The notes under the pieces were generated by a model. It did not search any database. It saw only the letters and a program-made list of their open reading frames with translations, and was not told where the DNA came from. Positions 9,737 to 21,052 of a DNA stretch of 64,000 nt are shown one piece after another (the stretch's first letter is position 1; every line of letters begins with the position of its first letter). The position numbers were made by a program, and so were the translations under genes. The DNA comes from Ornithinimicrobium humiphilum (GTDB lineage: Bacteria > Actinomycetota > Actinomycetes > Actinomycetales > Dermatophilaceae). Location of the stretch: contig NZ_VFPU01000001.1 of NCBI RefSeq assembly GCF_006716885.1, positions 1,612,001-1,676,000 of the forward strand, written 5' to 3'.

Positions 9737-11152
9737 ATGACGAGCTACCTCGTGCTGGGTGCCGGGATCAGCGGTCTGACGGCGGCCGACGACCTCCTGC
9801 GGGCCGATCCCGCGGCGGAGGTCACGGTGCTGGAGGGGGCCGACCGGGTCGGCGGCAAGCTGCGCGGCGAGCGGGTGGCCGGGCGGCGCCTGGACGTCGG
9901 TGCCGAGGCCGTCCTCTTCCGCCGTCCCGAGGCGATGGAGATGATCGACCGGGCCGGCCTCGCGGCCGACGTCGTGCACCCCACGGCGGCCCGCGCCCAG
10001 ATCTGGTCCCGCGGCCGGCTCCACCCGCTGCCCGCCCGCACCGTCATGGGCGTGCCCGCCGACCCCGCGGACCTCCACGGCCTCCTCACCGAGGACGAGG
10101 TGAGCCGCGCCGCCACGGAGGTCGTGGCCCCCGTCCGCGAGCCGGACGTCTCGGTCGGCGAGCTCGTCGCCTCCCGGCTGGGCCGCGCCGTCGTCGACCG
10201 TCTCGTCGAGCCGCTGCTCGGCGGTGTCTACGCCGGTCACGCCGACCTCCTCTCCGCGGCCTCCTCGATCCCCGCCCTGCTGGCCGCCGCCCAGGCGGGG
10301 GAGCCCCTCCTGTCCGCCGCGGGCCGGATGGTCCCGCCGCCCCCGCGGTCCGGCGCCGCGCCGGTGGCCCGCCATCCCGTCTTCGCGACCGTCTCCGGCG
10401 GGCTCCACCGCTTGCCCGAGGCCCTGGCCGCGCGGCTCGTCGAGCGGGGCGCCCGCGTCGTGACCGGCACGCTCGTGCGCGAGCTGCACCACACCGACGA
10501 CGGCGGCTGGACGGTCGTCACCGGCCCGCGCCCCGCTCCCATCACCTACCGTGCGGACCGGGTCGTGCTGGCCCTGCCGGCGGCGCCCGCGGCCCGGCTG
10601 CTGGCCCGGGTGGCCCCCGACGCCGCCGAGCAGCTGGCCTCGGTCGAGACCGCCTCGACCGCGGTGATCACCCTGGCCTACCGCTCCGAGGACGTCGGCG
10701 TGCTCGGAGGCTCCGGCTTCCTCGTGCCGCCGGTTGACGGCCGGAGCGTCAAGGCGTCCACCTTCAGCGCCACCAAGTGGGACTGGGTGGCCGAGGCGGG
10801 CGAGGGCGCGGCCCCTGGCGGCGGTGACCTGACCTTCCTGCGCCTGTCCGTGGGCCGGCACCGCGAGGAGTCCTCGCTGCAGGTCGACGACGACGAGCTC
10901 GTGCGCCTCTCGCGCGCCGACCTGTCCGAGGCCCTGGGGCGCGAGCTGCCCGCTCCCGTCGACGCCCACGTGCAGCGCTGGGGCGGGGCCCTGCCGCAGT
11001 ACGCCGTCGGGCACCAGGCCCGCGTCGCGGCCGTCCGGCACGTCCTCGCCGGCGTGCCCGGCCTCGTGGCCTGCGGCGCCGTCTACGACGGGGTCGGCGT
11101 GCCCGCCTGCATCCAGTCGGCCCACCGGGCGGTCGAGCAGCTGCTCGCCTGA
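9737..11152 (+). CDS. hemY: coproporphyrinogen III / protoporphyrinogen oxidase (HemY type)
   Basis: 471 residues from the ATG at 9737. The FAD-binding motif [13 protein letters not shown] lies at residues 7-19 and [10 protein letters not shown] at about 33-42. The C-terminal [17 protein letters not shown] is the second FAD-contact motif of the amine-oxidase superfamily. In actinobacteria this oxidase works on coproporphyrinogen in the coproporphyrin-dependent haem branch. The chdC gene directly downstream supports that reading. Confidence 0.9.
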   Translation: MTSYLVLGAGISGLTAADDLLRADPAAEVTVLEGADRVGGKLRGERVAGRRLDVGAEAVLFRRPEAMEMIDRAGLAADVVHPTAARAQIWSRGRLHPLPARTVMGVPADPADLHGLLTEDEVSRAATEVVAPVREPDVSVGELVASRLGRAVVDRLVEPLLGGVYAGHADLLSAASSIPALLAAAQAGEPLLSAAGRMVPPPPRSGAAPVARHPVFATVSGGLHRLPEALAARLVERGARVVTGTLVRELHHTDDGGWTVVTGPRPAPITYRADRVVLALPAAPAARLLARVAPDAAEQLASVETASTAVITLAYRSEDVGVLGGSGFLVPPVDGRSVKASTFSATKWDWVAEAGEGAAPGGGDLTFLRLSVGRHREESSLQVDDDELVRLSRADLSEALGRELPAPVDAHVQRWGGALPQYAVGHQARVAAVRHVLAGVPGLVACGAVYDGVGVPACIQSAHRAVEQLLA

Positions 11153-11241
11153 CCCGGGTCCGCCAGCCGCGCACCCGCCCGCGCGACGGCACGGCATACC
11201 CGGTGGCCGTCCGGAAGAGCGCCCGACCCACAATGGAGAGC

Positions 11242-11949
11242 ATGAGCGACTACACGCACCCGACCCCCGACCAGGTCGAGCAGATCAACAGCGCCATCCG
11301 CTACGCGGCCTACTCCGTCTTCTCGGCCGTCGTGCCGCTGCCGGAGGACAGGGGTGCGCTGGTCGAGGAGGTGCGCGCGCTCTTCGCCGAGCTCGAGGGC
11401 GAGGGCCTGGTCGTGCGCGGCGTCTACGACGTCTCGGCGCTGCGGGCCGACGCCGACGTGATGATCTGGTGGCACGCGGAGGACGTCGAGACCGTCCAGT
11501 CGGCCTACCAGCGCTTCCGCCGCACCGAGCTCGGCCGCCACCTGGAGCCGGTGTGGTCGAGCGTCGGCCTGCACCGCCCGGCGGAGTTCAACCGCGGTCA
11601 CGTGCCGGCGTTCCTCTCGGGCCACGCGCCGGGCCGCTACCTGTGCGTCTACCCGTTCGTGCGCTCCTACGACTGGTACGTCCTCGACCCGGCCGAGCGC
11701 GGCCGGATGCTGCGCGAGCACGGCCAGGCCGCCGCGGGCTACAAGGACGTGCTGGCCAACACCATCTCCTCCTTCGCGCTCGGCGACTACGAGTGGCTGC
11801 TGGCGTTCGAGGCCGAGGAGCTGCACCGCATCGTCGACCTGATGCGCGACCTGCGGGCCACCGACGCGCGTCTGCACGTCCGCGAGGAGATCCCGTTCTT
11901 CACCGGCCCCCGTGTGGAGGTCGAGGAGCTGGTGGCGCGCCTGCCCTGA
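11242..11949 (+). CDS. chdC: coproheme decarboxylase (HemQ/ChdC)
   Basis: About 235 residues from the ATG at 11242; an ATG at 11233 is also possible. It performs the final step of the coproporphyrin-dependent haem pathway, decarboxylating coproheme III to haem b. The chlorite-dismutase-like fold is recognised by [19 protein letters not shown], which contains the conserved Tyr region, and by [19 protein letters not shown] followed by [11 protein letters not shown]. It is immediately downstream of hemY. A perfect inverted repeat terminates the pair. Confidence 0.93.
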   Translation: MSDYTHPTPDQVEQINSAIRYAAYSVFSAVVPLPEDRGALVEEVRALFAELEGEGLVVRGVYDVSALRADADVMIWWHAEDVETVQSAYQRFRRTELGRHLEPVWSSVGLHRPAEFNRGHVPAFLSGHAPGRYLCVYPFVRSYDWYVLDPAERGRMLREHGQAAAGYKDVLANTISSFALGDYEWLLAFEAEELHRIVDLMRDLRATDARLHVREEIPFFTGPRVEVEELVARLP

Positions 11950-11966
11950 GGCATCCCCGACGCACG

Positions 11967-12000
11967 CGAGGGGCCCGGCACGATCGTGCCGGGCCCCTCG
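11967..12000. terminator. bidirectional terminator hairpin between chdC and msrB
   Basis: A perfect 34-nt palindrome (arms CGAGGGGCCCGGCACGA and its complement) located between convergent genes, 17 bases after the chdC stop and 14 before the msrB stop. There is little T tract. Confidence 0.7.
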
Positions 12001-12014
12001 CTGCGTGGGTGCGG

Positions 12015-12464
12015 TCAGTCCTGCTTCGGCGACAGCGTCATCGCGATGCTGTTCATGCAGTAGCGCAGGTCGGTCGGGGTCTCGTAGCCCTCGCCCTCGA
12101 AGACGTGGCCGAGGTGGGAGCCGCAGGAGGCGCAGCGCACCTCGGTGCGGGTGCGGCCGAGGGAGGTGTCCTCGATGTACTGCACACGGTCCTCGGCCAG
12201 CGGCGCGTAGAAGCTGGGCCAGCCGCAGTGGCTCTCGAACTTGGTCTCGGAGCGGAACAGCTCCGCGCCGCACGCGCGGCAGCTGTAGACGCCCTCGGTG
12301 AAGGTGTCGGTGTACTCACCCGTGAAGGGGCGCTCGGTGCCGGCCTCCCGGAGCACGTGGTACTCGGCGGGGGAGAGCTCCTCGCGCCACTGCTCCTCGG
12401 TCTTCGCGGTGGGGTATGCCGTGGCGCCCTTGCTGGCGTCGGTCGCGGGGGTGCTGTGGGTCAT
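12015..12464 (-). CDS. msrB: peptide-methionine (R)-S-oxide reductase
   Basis: 149 residues from the ATG at 12464. It reduces methionine-R-sulfoxide in proteins. Two CxxC pairs (CRACG and CASCG) make the structural zinc site. SHCGWPSFYAP and GHVFEGEG are family signatures, and RYCMNSIAM carries the catalytic Cys. A longer ORF exists upstream but lacks homology, so I use this start. It is probably cytoplasmic. Confidence 0.95.
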   Translation of the reverse strand: MTHSTPATDASKGATAYPTAKTEEQWREELSPAEYHVLREAGTERPFTGEYTDTFTEGVYSCRACGAELFRSETKFESHCGWPSFYAPLAEDRVQYIEDTSLGRTRTEVRCASCGSHLGHVFEGEGYETPTDLRYCMNSIAMTLSPKQD

Positions 12465-12589
12465 ACCTGAGTCAACCACGGTGGGCCGCAGATGTTCCCA
12501 CCTGCCTGGGCGGCCACGCTGACCAGCGATAAGGACCCGCCACCGGGGCCGCGCGGCCCCGCGCACCTCCGTCGAAAGGACCTCCTGCC

Positions 12590-12963
12590 GTGACCGACCA
12601 GCACGACGGCGCCGACGCGCCCGTGGCCCAGACCCTTCCCGCCCAGCTGACGCACACGGTCGTGGCCGGCGACACCCTCGGCGGGATCGCCGAGGCCCAC
12701 GGCCTGACCCTGGAGGTCTGCTCCGCTGGAACCCGATCAGCGACCCCGACGTGATCCAGGTCGGCCAGGAGATCAACCTCTACGACCCCCAGCAGGACTT
12801 CGAGTACACCGTCGTCGAGGGTGACACGGTCTCGGCTCTGGCGGAGCGCTTCGGCAAGCGCTGGGTCGACATCGCCGCGGTGAACAAGCTGGACGACGTC
12901 GACCTCATCCTCGTCGGGCAGAAGCTGCTCATCCCGGCCCAGGGCGTCGCCCGCGGCCGCTGA
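12590..12963 (+). pseudogene. two-LysM-domain protein interrupted by a one-base frameshift
   Basis: A GTG at 12590 with an AAAGGA ribosome site upstream opens a frame containing a LysM repeat (HTVVAGDTLGGIAEAHG). It runs into a stop after about position 12720. The other frame from about 12720 encodes RWNPISDPDVIQVGQEI and a second LysM (YTVVEGDTVSALAERFG), ending at 12963. Adding one C near 12717 restores a single protein of about 124 residues. It has no signal peptide, so it is a small cytoplasmic or non-classically exported LysM protein. Either a true lesion or a sequencing error. Confidence 0.7.
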
Positions 12964-13051
12964 CGACGCACGGACGCGGCGGTGCCCCCCCGGTCACCGC
13001 CGCGTCCCCACGGTCGGGCCCCGGGAGCGCAGCGGTGGGTAGGTTGGGGCC

Positions 13052-14146
13052 ATGGCTGCGGACGCGACGACGCTGACGGCGACCGGACCCGACGGCGAGA
13101 CCGTCGAGGTCCGCCTGAGCAGTCCCGACAAGGTGGTCTGGCCGGCCACCGACCGGGGCGCGGCGATCACCAAGGCCGACCTGGCGGCATACCTGAGCGC
13201 GGTGTCGGAGCCGATGCTGCGCGGCCTCGCCGACCGGCCGGTCACCCTGCAGCGGGTGCGCGGCGGCATCGAGGGGGAGGAGTTCTACTCCAAGAACCCG
13301 CCCAAGGGGGTCCCCGCCTGGTCGCGGACCACGATGGTGACCTATCCCTCCGGGCGCAGCCACCCCCAGCTCGTCATCGACGACGAGGCGACGCTGCTGT
13401 GGACCGCCCAGATGGGCACCGTCACCTGGCACCCCTGGCCCGTCCGCAGCGGCGACAACGACCACCCCGACGAGGTCCGCATCGACCTCGACCCCCAGCC
13501 CGGGCGGGCCTTCGCTGACGTGGTCGAGGCGGCACGGGGCCTGCGGGAGGTGATGACCGAGGCCGGGCTGACCCCCCACGTCAAGACCACCGGCAGCCGG
13601 GGCGTGCACGTCTTCGCGGCGGTGCGCCCGCGCCTGGAGTTCCTCGAGGTGCGCCACGCCGTCATCGGGCTCGCCCGCGAGCTCGAGCGCCGGATGCCCG
13701 ACCTGGTCACCACCGCCTGGTGGAAGGAGGAGCGTGGCGAGCGGATCTTCGTCGACTTCAACCAGGCCACCCGCGACCGCACGCTGGCCGCGGCGTGGAG
13801 CCCCCGGATCCTGTCCGGCGCGCCGGTCTCGGTGCCGATGACCTGGGAGCAGCTGGGCGGGGTCGGCCCGGGCGAGCTCACCGTGCACACCGTGCCCGAG
13901 TGGTATGCCGTGCACGGCGACGCGTGGGAGCACCTGCACGACGAGCCCGGGGAGGTCGACGGTGCTTACTCGCTGTGGGAGGCCGATCTGGAGCGCGGCC
14001 TGGGCGAGCTCAACTTCCCGCCCGACCACCCCAAGATGCCGGGCGAGCCGCCGCGCGTGCAGCCGAGCAAGAAGGTCGCCGAGCACTGGGACGAGGAGGG
14101 CAACCGCGTCGAGCCCGAGGTCCGTCGCCGTGGTGGGGCAGACTGA
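13052..14146 (+). CDS. ligD: LigD-type DNA polymerase/primase domain protein
   Basis: 364 residues. It matches the stand-alone LigD polymerase (archaeo-eukaryotic primase fold) of bacterial end joining, adding (ribo)nucleotides at DNA breaks. RIDLDPQPGRAF carries the catalytic Asp pair, TTGSRGVHVFA is the conserved SxGxH loop, and FVDFNQATRDRT plus APVSVPMTWEQL close the domain. It is four bases upstream of an ATP-dependent ligase, giving a split LigD arrangement. No Ku gene lies in the window. Confidence 0.88.
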   Translation: MAADATTLTATGPDGETVEVRLSSPDKVVWPATDRGAAITKADLAAYLSAVSEPMLRGLADRPVTLQRVRGGIEGEEFYSKNPPKGVPAWSRTTMVTYPSGRSHPQLVIDDEATLLWTAQMGTVTWHPWPVRSGDNDHPDEVRIDLDPQPGRAFADVVEAARGLREVMTEAGLTPHVKTTGSRGVHVFAAVRPRLEFLEVRHAVIGLARELERRMPDLVTTAWWKEERGERIFVDFNQATRDRTLAAAWSPRILSGAPVSVPMTWEQLGGVGPGELTVHTVPEWYAVHGDAWEHLHDEPGEVDGAYSLWEADLERGLGELNFPPDHPKMPGEPPRVQPSKKVAEHWDEEGNRVEPEVRRRGGAD

Positions 14147-14150
14147 CGTC

Positions 14151-15233
14151 GTGGACCTGCCTGTGCTGCCGCCCGTCTCGCCGATGCTGGCCAAGCCGAT
14201 GTCGAGCCTGCCCGCCGGCTGGCTCTACGACCTGAAGTGGGACGGCTTCCGCTCGATCGTCTTCCGCGACGGCGACGAGGTCGAGCTGGGCAGCCGCAAC
14301 GAGCGGCCGATGACGCGCTACTTCCCCGAGCTGGTGGAGTCGATGCGCAGCGAGCTGCCGCCCCGGTGCGTGGTCGACGGCGAGATCGTCGTGGCGACCC
14401 CCGACGGGTCCCGGCTCGACTTCGAGGCCCTCCAGCAGCGGGTGCACCCGGCCGACTCGCGGGTGCGGATGCTCGCCGAGCAGACCCCGGCGGCGTTCGT
14501 CGCCTTCGACCTGCTCGCGCTCGGCGACGAGGACCTCACCGGACTGCCGTTCCGCGAACGGCGCGCCCGGCTGGAGGAGGCGCTGAGCGCCTCGCTGCCG
14601 GCCGAGGGCGGCCGGGTCCACCTCTCACCCGTGACCGACGACGAGGAGGTGGCCATGCGCTGGTTCCGCGACTTCGAGGGAGCCGGTCTCGACGGCCTCA
14701 TCGCCAAGGACCCCGAGGCGCCCTACCAGCCCGGCAAGCGGGTGCTCACCAAGCTCAAGCACGAGCGCACCGCCGACTGCGTGGTCGCCGGCTACCGCAC
14801 CCACAAGACCGACGACCACGCCATCGGCTCCCTGCTGCTCGGGATCTACACCGACGACGGCACGCTGGCCCACGTCGGCGTCTCCTCGTCCTTCCCGATG
14901 GCCCGCCGCCGCGAGCTCTTCACCGAGCTGCAGCCCCTGGTGACCGACCTCGAGGGCCACCCGTGGGACTGGGTGCGACACCTCGAGGGCGAGCGCACGC
15001 CGAGCAAGAGCGTCGGCTCGCGGTGGAGCGGGGGCAAGGACCTGTCGTTCACGCCGCTACGGCCGGAGCGGGTCGTCGAGGTGCGCTACGACTACCTCGA
15101 GGGGGAGCGCTTCCGGCACACGACGCACTTCGTGCGCTGGCGTCCCGACCGCGACCCGCGCAGCTGCACCTACGACCAGCTGGACCGTCCTGCCGACTAC
15201 GACCTCGCCGACGTCCTGGGGGTGGGCCGATGA
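14151..15233 (+). CDS. ATP-dependent DNA ligase (LigD/LigC-like)
   Basis: About 360 residues from the GTG at 14151; in-frame GTGs lie slightly upstream. It seals nicks with ATP. Nucleotidyltransferase motif I is YDLKWDGFR, whose Lys is the adenylation site. RCVVDGEIV is motif III, FVAFDLLALG is motif IIIa, GLIAKDPEAPYQPG is motif IV, and LTKLKHERTADCV is motif V. An OB-fold C-terminus follows. It is coupled to the polymerase gene upstream and overlaps the hydrolase downstream, so it belongs to an NHEJ-like operon. Confidence 0.9.
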   Translation: MDLPVLPPVSPMLAKPMSSLPAGWLYDLKWDGFRSIVFRDGDEVELGSRNERPMTRYFPELVESMRSELPPRCVVDGEIVVATPDGSRLDFEALQQRVHPADSRVRMLAEQTPAAFVAFDLLALGDEDLTGLPFRERRARLEEALSASLPAEGGRVHLSPVTDDEEVAMRWFRDFEGAGLDGLIAKDPEAPYQPGKRVLTKLKHERTADCVVAGYRTHKTDDHAIGSLLLGIYTDDGTLAHVGVSSSFPMARRRELFTELQPLVTDLEGHPWDWVRHLEGERTPSKSVGSRWSGGKDLSFTPLRPERVVEVRYDYLEGERFRHTTHFVRWRPDRDPRSCTYDQLDRPADYDLADVLGVGR

Positions 15234-16438
15234 CGACCGCGCGCAAGGCCGCCACCGTCGGCACCGGCGTGGCCGTGGGGGCCGCGGTGGGCGGTGCGGT
15301 GTCGATGGGCACCGCGACCTACTTCGCCCACCGGATCATCACGCCCGAGCACGAGAAGCGCGACGACGTCGTCGTCGTCGAGGTGGGGGAGGACACCGTC
15401 ACCCTGCGCGCGACGCCGCAGACGACCTCCCCGGGGCGCTACGGCCTGTGGCTCGACCGCGGGCAGGGCCACGCGCGCCTCGGTGAGATCGTCGACCCGC
15501 CGGCCGAGGCGGCTCCCGAGGGGCGGCGCGGCACCCACCGTCCTCCGCGACCAGGGCGTCACGCCACCGTGACCCGCACGGTCCTCGGGGTCGACGCGGG
15601 CACCCTGGCGCCCGGTCCGGCGCGCTGGAACAAGTACTTCTACTGCGGCACGCCCCGCTCGGCCCTCGGGCTCGAGCACGAGGACGTGCTCGTGACGAGC
15701 GACGTCGGCGAGCTGCCCGCCTGGAAGGTGGCGCCCCCCGCCGACCGCGACAACGGCGACTGGGCGATCCTCGTGCACGGGCGCAGCGCGCAGCGCGAGG
15801 AGTGCCTGCGGGCGCTGCCGGTGCTGCACCGGGCGGGCTTCACCAGCCTGGTGCCGATGTATCGCAACGACGTCGGTGCCCCGCCGAGCGCCGACGGCCG
15901 CTACAGCCTCGGCCTGTCGGAGTGGCGCGACGTCGACGCGGCGATGCGCTACGCCCTCGACCACGGGGCCAGGCGGCTCGTGCTGCTCGGGTGGTCGATG
16001 GGCGGCGCGATCGTGCTGCAGGCGCTCAACCGCTCCGGCGTCGCCTCGCAGGTGCAGCGGGTCGTGCTGGACGCCCCCGTGATCGACTGGGGCTCGGTCC
16101 TGGCGCACCAGGCGGACCTTCACTTCATACCCCGGCCGATCGACCACCTGGCCCGCTCGCTCATGCGCAGCCGGCTCTCGCGCCACCTGCTGCGCATCGC
16201 CGAGCCGGTCGACGTCGCGGCGACCAACTGGGTCGACCGGGCCGACGAGGTCACCCACCGCATCTTCATCATCCACTCGGCGACCGACGAGACGGTGCCC
16301 TACCAGCCGTCCCAGGACCTCGCGCGGCGCCGGCCCGGCCTGGTGCACACCTTCGTCTGGCCGCGGTCGCGGCACTGCCAGGAGTGGAACACCAACCCCT
16401 CGCTGTGGGAGGACCTCGTCGCCAGCTTCCTGCGCTGA
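15230..16438 (+). CDS. membrane-anchored alpha/beta hydrolase
   Basis: 402 residues. ATG overlaps the ligase stop (ATGA). An N-terminal hydrophobic stretch (GVAVGAAVGGAVSMG) looks like a membrane anchor. GWSMGGAIV holds the nucleophile Ser, IHSATDETVP the acid Asp, and WPRSRHCQEW the His. Proteins of this type are generic serine hydrolases and the substrate is unknown. Residues about 85-110 (AAPEGRRGTHRPPRPGR) look low-complexity and unlike the rest, so a compensated frameshift there is possible. Confidence 0.75.
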   Translation: MTTARKAATVGTGVAVGAAVGGAVSMGTATYFAHRIITPEHEKRDDVVVVEVGEDTVTLRATPQTTSPGRYGLWLDRGQGHARLGEIVDPPAEAAPEGRRGTHRPPRPGRHATVTRTVLGVDAGTLAPGPARWNKYFYCGTPRSALGLEHEDVLVTSDVGELPAWKVAPPADRDNGDWAILVHGRSAQREECLRALPVLHRAGFTSLVPMYRNDVGAPPSADGRYSLGLSEWRDVDAAMRYALDHGARRLVLLGWSMGGAIVLQALNRSGVASQVQRVVLDAPVIDWGSVLAHQADLHFIPRPIDHLARSLMRSRLSRHLLRIAEPVDVAATNWVDRADEVTHRIFIIHSATDETVPYQPSQDLARRRPGLVHTFVWPRSRHCQEWNTNPSLWEDLVASFLR

Positions 16439-16466
16439 GGCGAGGGCCCCCGGCCCGGGTATGCCG

Positions 16467-17105
16467 TCAGCGCAGGCGGGTGCGCACCAGCACGTCCCCG
16501 CCCCAGACGAGGACGTGCGTAGCCCGGCCCACGAGGTCGTCGAAGCGCGCCGAGGCGGGCACCAGGAGCGGTCCGTCGCCGCCGACGAGCACGGGTCGCA
16601 CGGTGACGCACAGCTCGTCGACCAGGCCGGCCCGCACCCAGGGCGCGAAGAGCGAGGGTCCGCCCTCGATGACGACGCTGCGCCAGCCGCGGCGGCCGAC
16701 CTCGTCCAGCACCTGCCGAGGGGTGACCTCGGCGCCGTCGCCGCTGATCACCACCACCTCGCCGTCGCCGGGGGAGCGGTCGAGCACCTTGTCGGGGACG
16801 TCCCCGCTGCGCGTGACCACGGCGAGGTTGACCCGGGGGAGCGGGCCGTAGCCCTCGGAGCGGATCGTGCCGGCCCCGACCACGACGACGTCGGCCTGCT
16901 CGCGGACGTGGTGGAAGGCGGCGTGGTCGCCCTCCGACCCGGCGTTGAGCCCGCCGCTGAGCCCGCCCGGCCCGGTGGCCCGCCCGTCGAGAGAGGTGAT
17001 GAAGCTGCCCCGCACCCAGGTGCGGTCCCGGGCCTCCGGCGGCACGGCATACCACTCGGCGAGGCGGTCGGCGTCGAGGGGGCCGGTGGCGGTGCGCACG
17101 TCCAT
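16467..17105 (-). CDS. RibD C-terminal / dihydrofolate-reductase-like pyrimidine reductase
   Basis: 212 residues from the ATG at 17105. It has the RibD C-terminal fold: GSFITSLDGRATG, then DVVVVGAGTIRSEGYGPL (NADPH loop), and VIEGGPSLFAPWVRAGLVDELCVTV. Such stand-alone reductases in actinobacteria may act on riboflavin-type pyrimidines, but most are uncharacterised. It is divergent from ppk2 with 39 bases between starts. Confidence 0.82.
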   Translation of the reverse strand: MDVRTATGPLDADRLAEWYAVPPEARDRTWVRGSFITSLDGRATGPGGLSGGLNAGSEGDHAAFHHVREQADVVVVGAGTIRSEGYGPLPRVNLAVVTRSGDVPDKVLDRSPGDGEVVVISGDGAEVTPRQVLDEVGRRGWRSVVIEGGPSLFAPWVRAGLVDELCVTVRPVLVGGDGPLLVPASARFDDLVGRATHVLVWGGDVLVRTRLR

Positions 17106-17144
17106 TAGCCCATTGTTCACCCGCTGCGTGCCAGGATGTGCGCC

Positions 17145-18014
17145 ATGGCCACGACGACGAAGGCCCAGGAGGCCTCCACCACGCCGTTCAGCGACGCCCT
17201 GCGCGTGACCGAGGGTTTCGTGCTGGCGGACCGCGACCCCCACTCGACCCCCGCGTTCGACGGTGACAAGGCCGCCGGCCAGAAGGCCCTCGCCGCCGCC
17301 GACGAGGAGCTGGACGACCTGCAGGAGCGGCTCTACGCCCGGTCCCGGGTGGGCGTCGACCGGCAGCGGGTGCTGCTCGTCGTGCAGGGCATGGACACCT
17401 CCGGCAAGGGCGGGATCATGCGCCACGTCGTCGGTGCGGTCGACCCGCAGGGCGTGCAGCTGACCTCCTTCAAGAAGCCGACCGAGGAGGAGCTGGCGCA
17501 CGACTTCCTGTGGCGCATCCGCAAGGCCCTGCCGGAGCCGGGGATGATCGGCGTCTTCGACCGCTCCCACTACGAGGACGTGCTCGTGGTGCGCGTCCAC
17601 GACCTCGTGCCGCAGGAGGAGTGGGAGCAGCGCTACGACGTCATCAACGCCTTCGAGCAGGAGCTCGTCGACGACGACATCACCCTGATCAAGGTGATGA
17701 TGCACATCTCCCCCGAGGAGCAGAAGGAGCGCCTGCAGGAGCGGCTGGACCGCCCCGACAAGCACTGGAAGTTCAACCCCGGTGACCTCGACGAGCGCGC
17801 CCACTGGGACGCTTACCAGGAGGCCTACCAGGCCGTCATGGACCGGTGCAGCCCGCCGGGCGCGCCGTGGTACGTCGTGCCGGCCGACCGCAAGTGGTAC
17901 GCCCGACTGGCGGTGCAGCAGCTGCTGCTGGAGCACCTGCGCCAGCTGGACCTGGAGTGGCCGGAGGCCGACTTCGACGTGGAGGCCGAGAAGGCGCGGC
18001 TCGCCGCGATGTGA
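17145..18014 (+). CDS. polyphosphate kinase 2 family protein
   Basis: 289 residues from the ATG at 17145, with AGGA eight bases upstream. It transfers phosphate between polyphosphate and (d)NDP/NMP. QGMDTSGKGGIMRHV is the Walker A loop, VFDRSHYEDVLVVRVH is the Walker B/lid region, and PEEQKERLQERLDRPDKHWKF is the family block. Single-domain length fits class I or III; which nucleotide it prefers cannot be read from sequence here. It is convergent with glgX, with two bases between stops. Confidence 0.9.
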   Translation: MATTTKAQEASTTPFSDALRVTEGFVLADRDPHSTPAFDGDKAAGQKALAAADEELDDLQERLYARSRVGVDRQRVLLVVQGMDTSGKGGIMRHVVGAVDPQGVQLTSFKKPTEEELAHDFLWRIRKALPEPGMIGVFDRSHYEDVLVVRVHDLVPQEEWEQRYDVINAFEQELVDDDITLIKVMMHISPEEQKERLQERLDRPDKHWKFNPGDLDERAHWDAYQEAYQAVMDRCSPPGAPWYVVPADRKWYARLAVQQLLLEHLRQLDLEWPEADFDVEAEKARLAAM

Positions 18015-18016
18015 CC

Positions 18017-20146
<2,130 letters not shown>

Positions 20147-20272
20147 GGGTGGGGAAGCCTCCAGGTGGGTGGGGAGCGGCGGGACCCGCCGCGCTCTCGC
20201 TCGCCCATTGTGCGCGAAACCGCGCAACGGTGCGGTTCCTGGCGCCTCGCGACACTCGGGAGGGGGGTGGAT

Positions 20273-20301
20273 TTGGACCTTCGCGGGACGTTGGGTAATG
20301 T
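20273..20301 (+). promoter_or_regulatory. promoter of the tRNA Gly-Cys-Val cluster
   Basis: TTGGAC at 20273-20278, a 17-base spacer and TAATGT at 20296-20301 make a good sigma-70-type promoter. It sits about 40 bases before tRNA-Gly. Confidence 0.75.
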
Positions 20302-20340
20302 TCTTTCTCGCGCCCCACCGGGAACGGAGGGAAGCGAAGT

Positions 20341-20413
20341 GCGGACGTAGCTCAGTTGGTAGAGCGCAACCTTGCCAAGGTTGAGGTCGCCGGTTCGAGA
20401 CCGGTCGTCCGCT
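20341..20413 (+). tRNA. tRNA-Gly (GCC)
   Basis: Complete cloverleaf. The acceptor stem GCGGACG/CGTCCGC and the anticodon loop TTGCCAA give anticodon GCC. CCA is not encoded. First of three chromosomal tRNAs in the conserved actinobacterial Gly-Cys-Val order. Confidence 0.95.
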
Positions 20414-20443
20414 CGGAGGCACCACCACCGAGATGCCTCAAAT

Positions 20444-20514
20444 GGTGGCGTGGCCGAGAGGCGAGGCAACGGCCTGCAAAGCCGTCTACACGGGTTCAAA
20501 TCCCGTCGCCACCT
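20444..20514 (+). tRNA. tRNA-Cys (GCA)
   Basis: Acceptor stem GGTGGCG/CGCCACC and anticodon loop CTGCAAA give anticodon GCA. The T-arm GGGTTCAAATCCC is intact. Confidence 0.95.
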
Positions 20515-20542
20515 CGCAACACCGGCCAGCATCACCGGCCAC

Positions 20543-20614
20543 GGGCGATTGGCGCAGTGGTAGCGCGCTTCCTTGACACGGAAGAGGTCACTGGTTCAAA
20601 CCCAGTATCGCCCA
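20543..20614 (+). tRNA. tRNA-Val (GAC), integration target
   Basis: Acceptor stem GGGCGAT/ATCGCCC and anticodon loop TTGACAC give anticodon GAC. The 3' CCA is encoded at 20615-20617. The 3' half, from the anticodon stem to CCA, is repeated at 35497-35547, showing that a mobile element integrated here while restoring the intact tRNA. Confidence 0.95.
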
Positions 20615-20617
20615 CCA
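20567..20617 (+). repeat. attL core (51-bp direct repeat, copy 1)
   Basis: Begins GCTTCCTTGACACGG and ends ATCGCCCACCA. It is identical to 35497-35547 and forms the 3' part of the functional tRNA-Val. Confidence 0.92.
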
Positions 20618-20621
20618 CACA

Positions 20622-20668
20622 GAAACCCCCTCCGACCTGCGGAAACGCGGAGTCGGAGGGGGTTTTCT
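20622..20668 (+). terminator. terminator after tRNA-Val, supplied by the element
   Basis: Arms AACCCCCTCCGAC and GTCGGAGGGGGTT around CTGCGGAAACGCGGA, followed by a TTTT run. The loop GCGGAAACGCGG also occurs in the terminator beyond attR, although the stem sequences differ. Confidence 0.85.
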
Positions 20669-20688
20669 CGTTGGTGCCGACGGGCATT

Positions 20689-20806
20689 TGTCTACATTTG
20701 TCTACGCTTCTGGAGGCCCCTCTGTAGACACGGCGGGCGCCTGAAGGCCCTCCAGGCGCGGCCAACGAGCTCGTGTCTACGGTGCCGGGGCGCGAAAGCG
20801 TAGACA
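20689..20806. repeat. left arm-type heptamer cluster TGTCTAC/GTAGACA
   Basis: Five copies: 20689-20695, 20699-20705 and 20774-20780 as TGTCTAC; 20724-20730 and 20800-20806 as GTAGACA. The same heptamer recurs four times near attR. The arrangement fits arm-binding sites of a tyrosine recombinase, or sites for its accessory protein. Confidence 0.65.
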
Positions 20807-20851
20807 CGCCTCCCGGGCGTTGACCCTGAACGCGACCTGGTCGTGGCGCGC

Positions 20852-21052
20852 CTACGGCCCGACGACGGACTGCGGGTCGAGGTCGTCGCGGACCCGCAGG
20901 AAGCGCACCTGGTGCCTGAAGGCGAACCCCTGCCGGGCGGTGTCGGCCGCCACCTCCACCACGACCGGGACCACCCGGGTGAGGACCACCGGGGCCTTGT
21001 CCGGGGTGTAGCGGTCGAACCACGACGGCGGTACCTGGGTCGGCCACGGGTG
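20852..21052 (-). pseudogene. remnant of an ATP-dependent DNA ligase C-terminus
   Basis: 66 codons open on the minus strand with no plausible start and a stop codon immediately upstream. The peptide begins HPWPTQVPPSWFDR and continues VVVEVAADTARQGFAFRHQV then RFLRVRDDLDPQSV. That pattern matches the end of the OB-fold domain of actinobacterial ATP-dependent DNA ligases, where V-EV-AD-A-----RH--RF-R-R-DL-P is conserved. It is a fragment, so not functional. The remainder of 20807-21239 shows no other supported gene. Confidence 0.5.
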
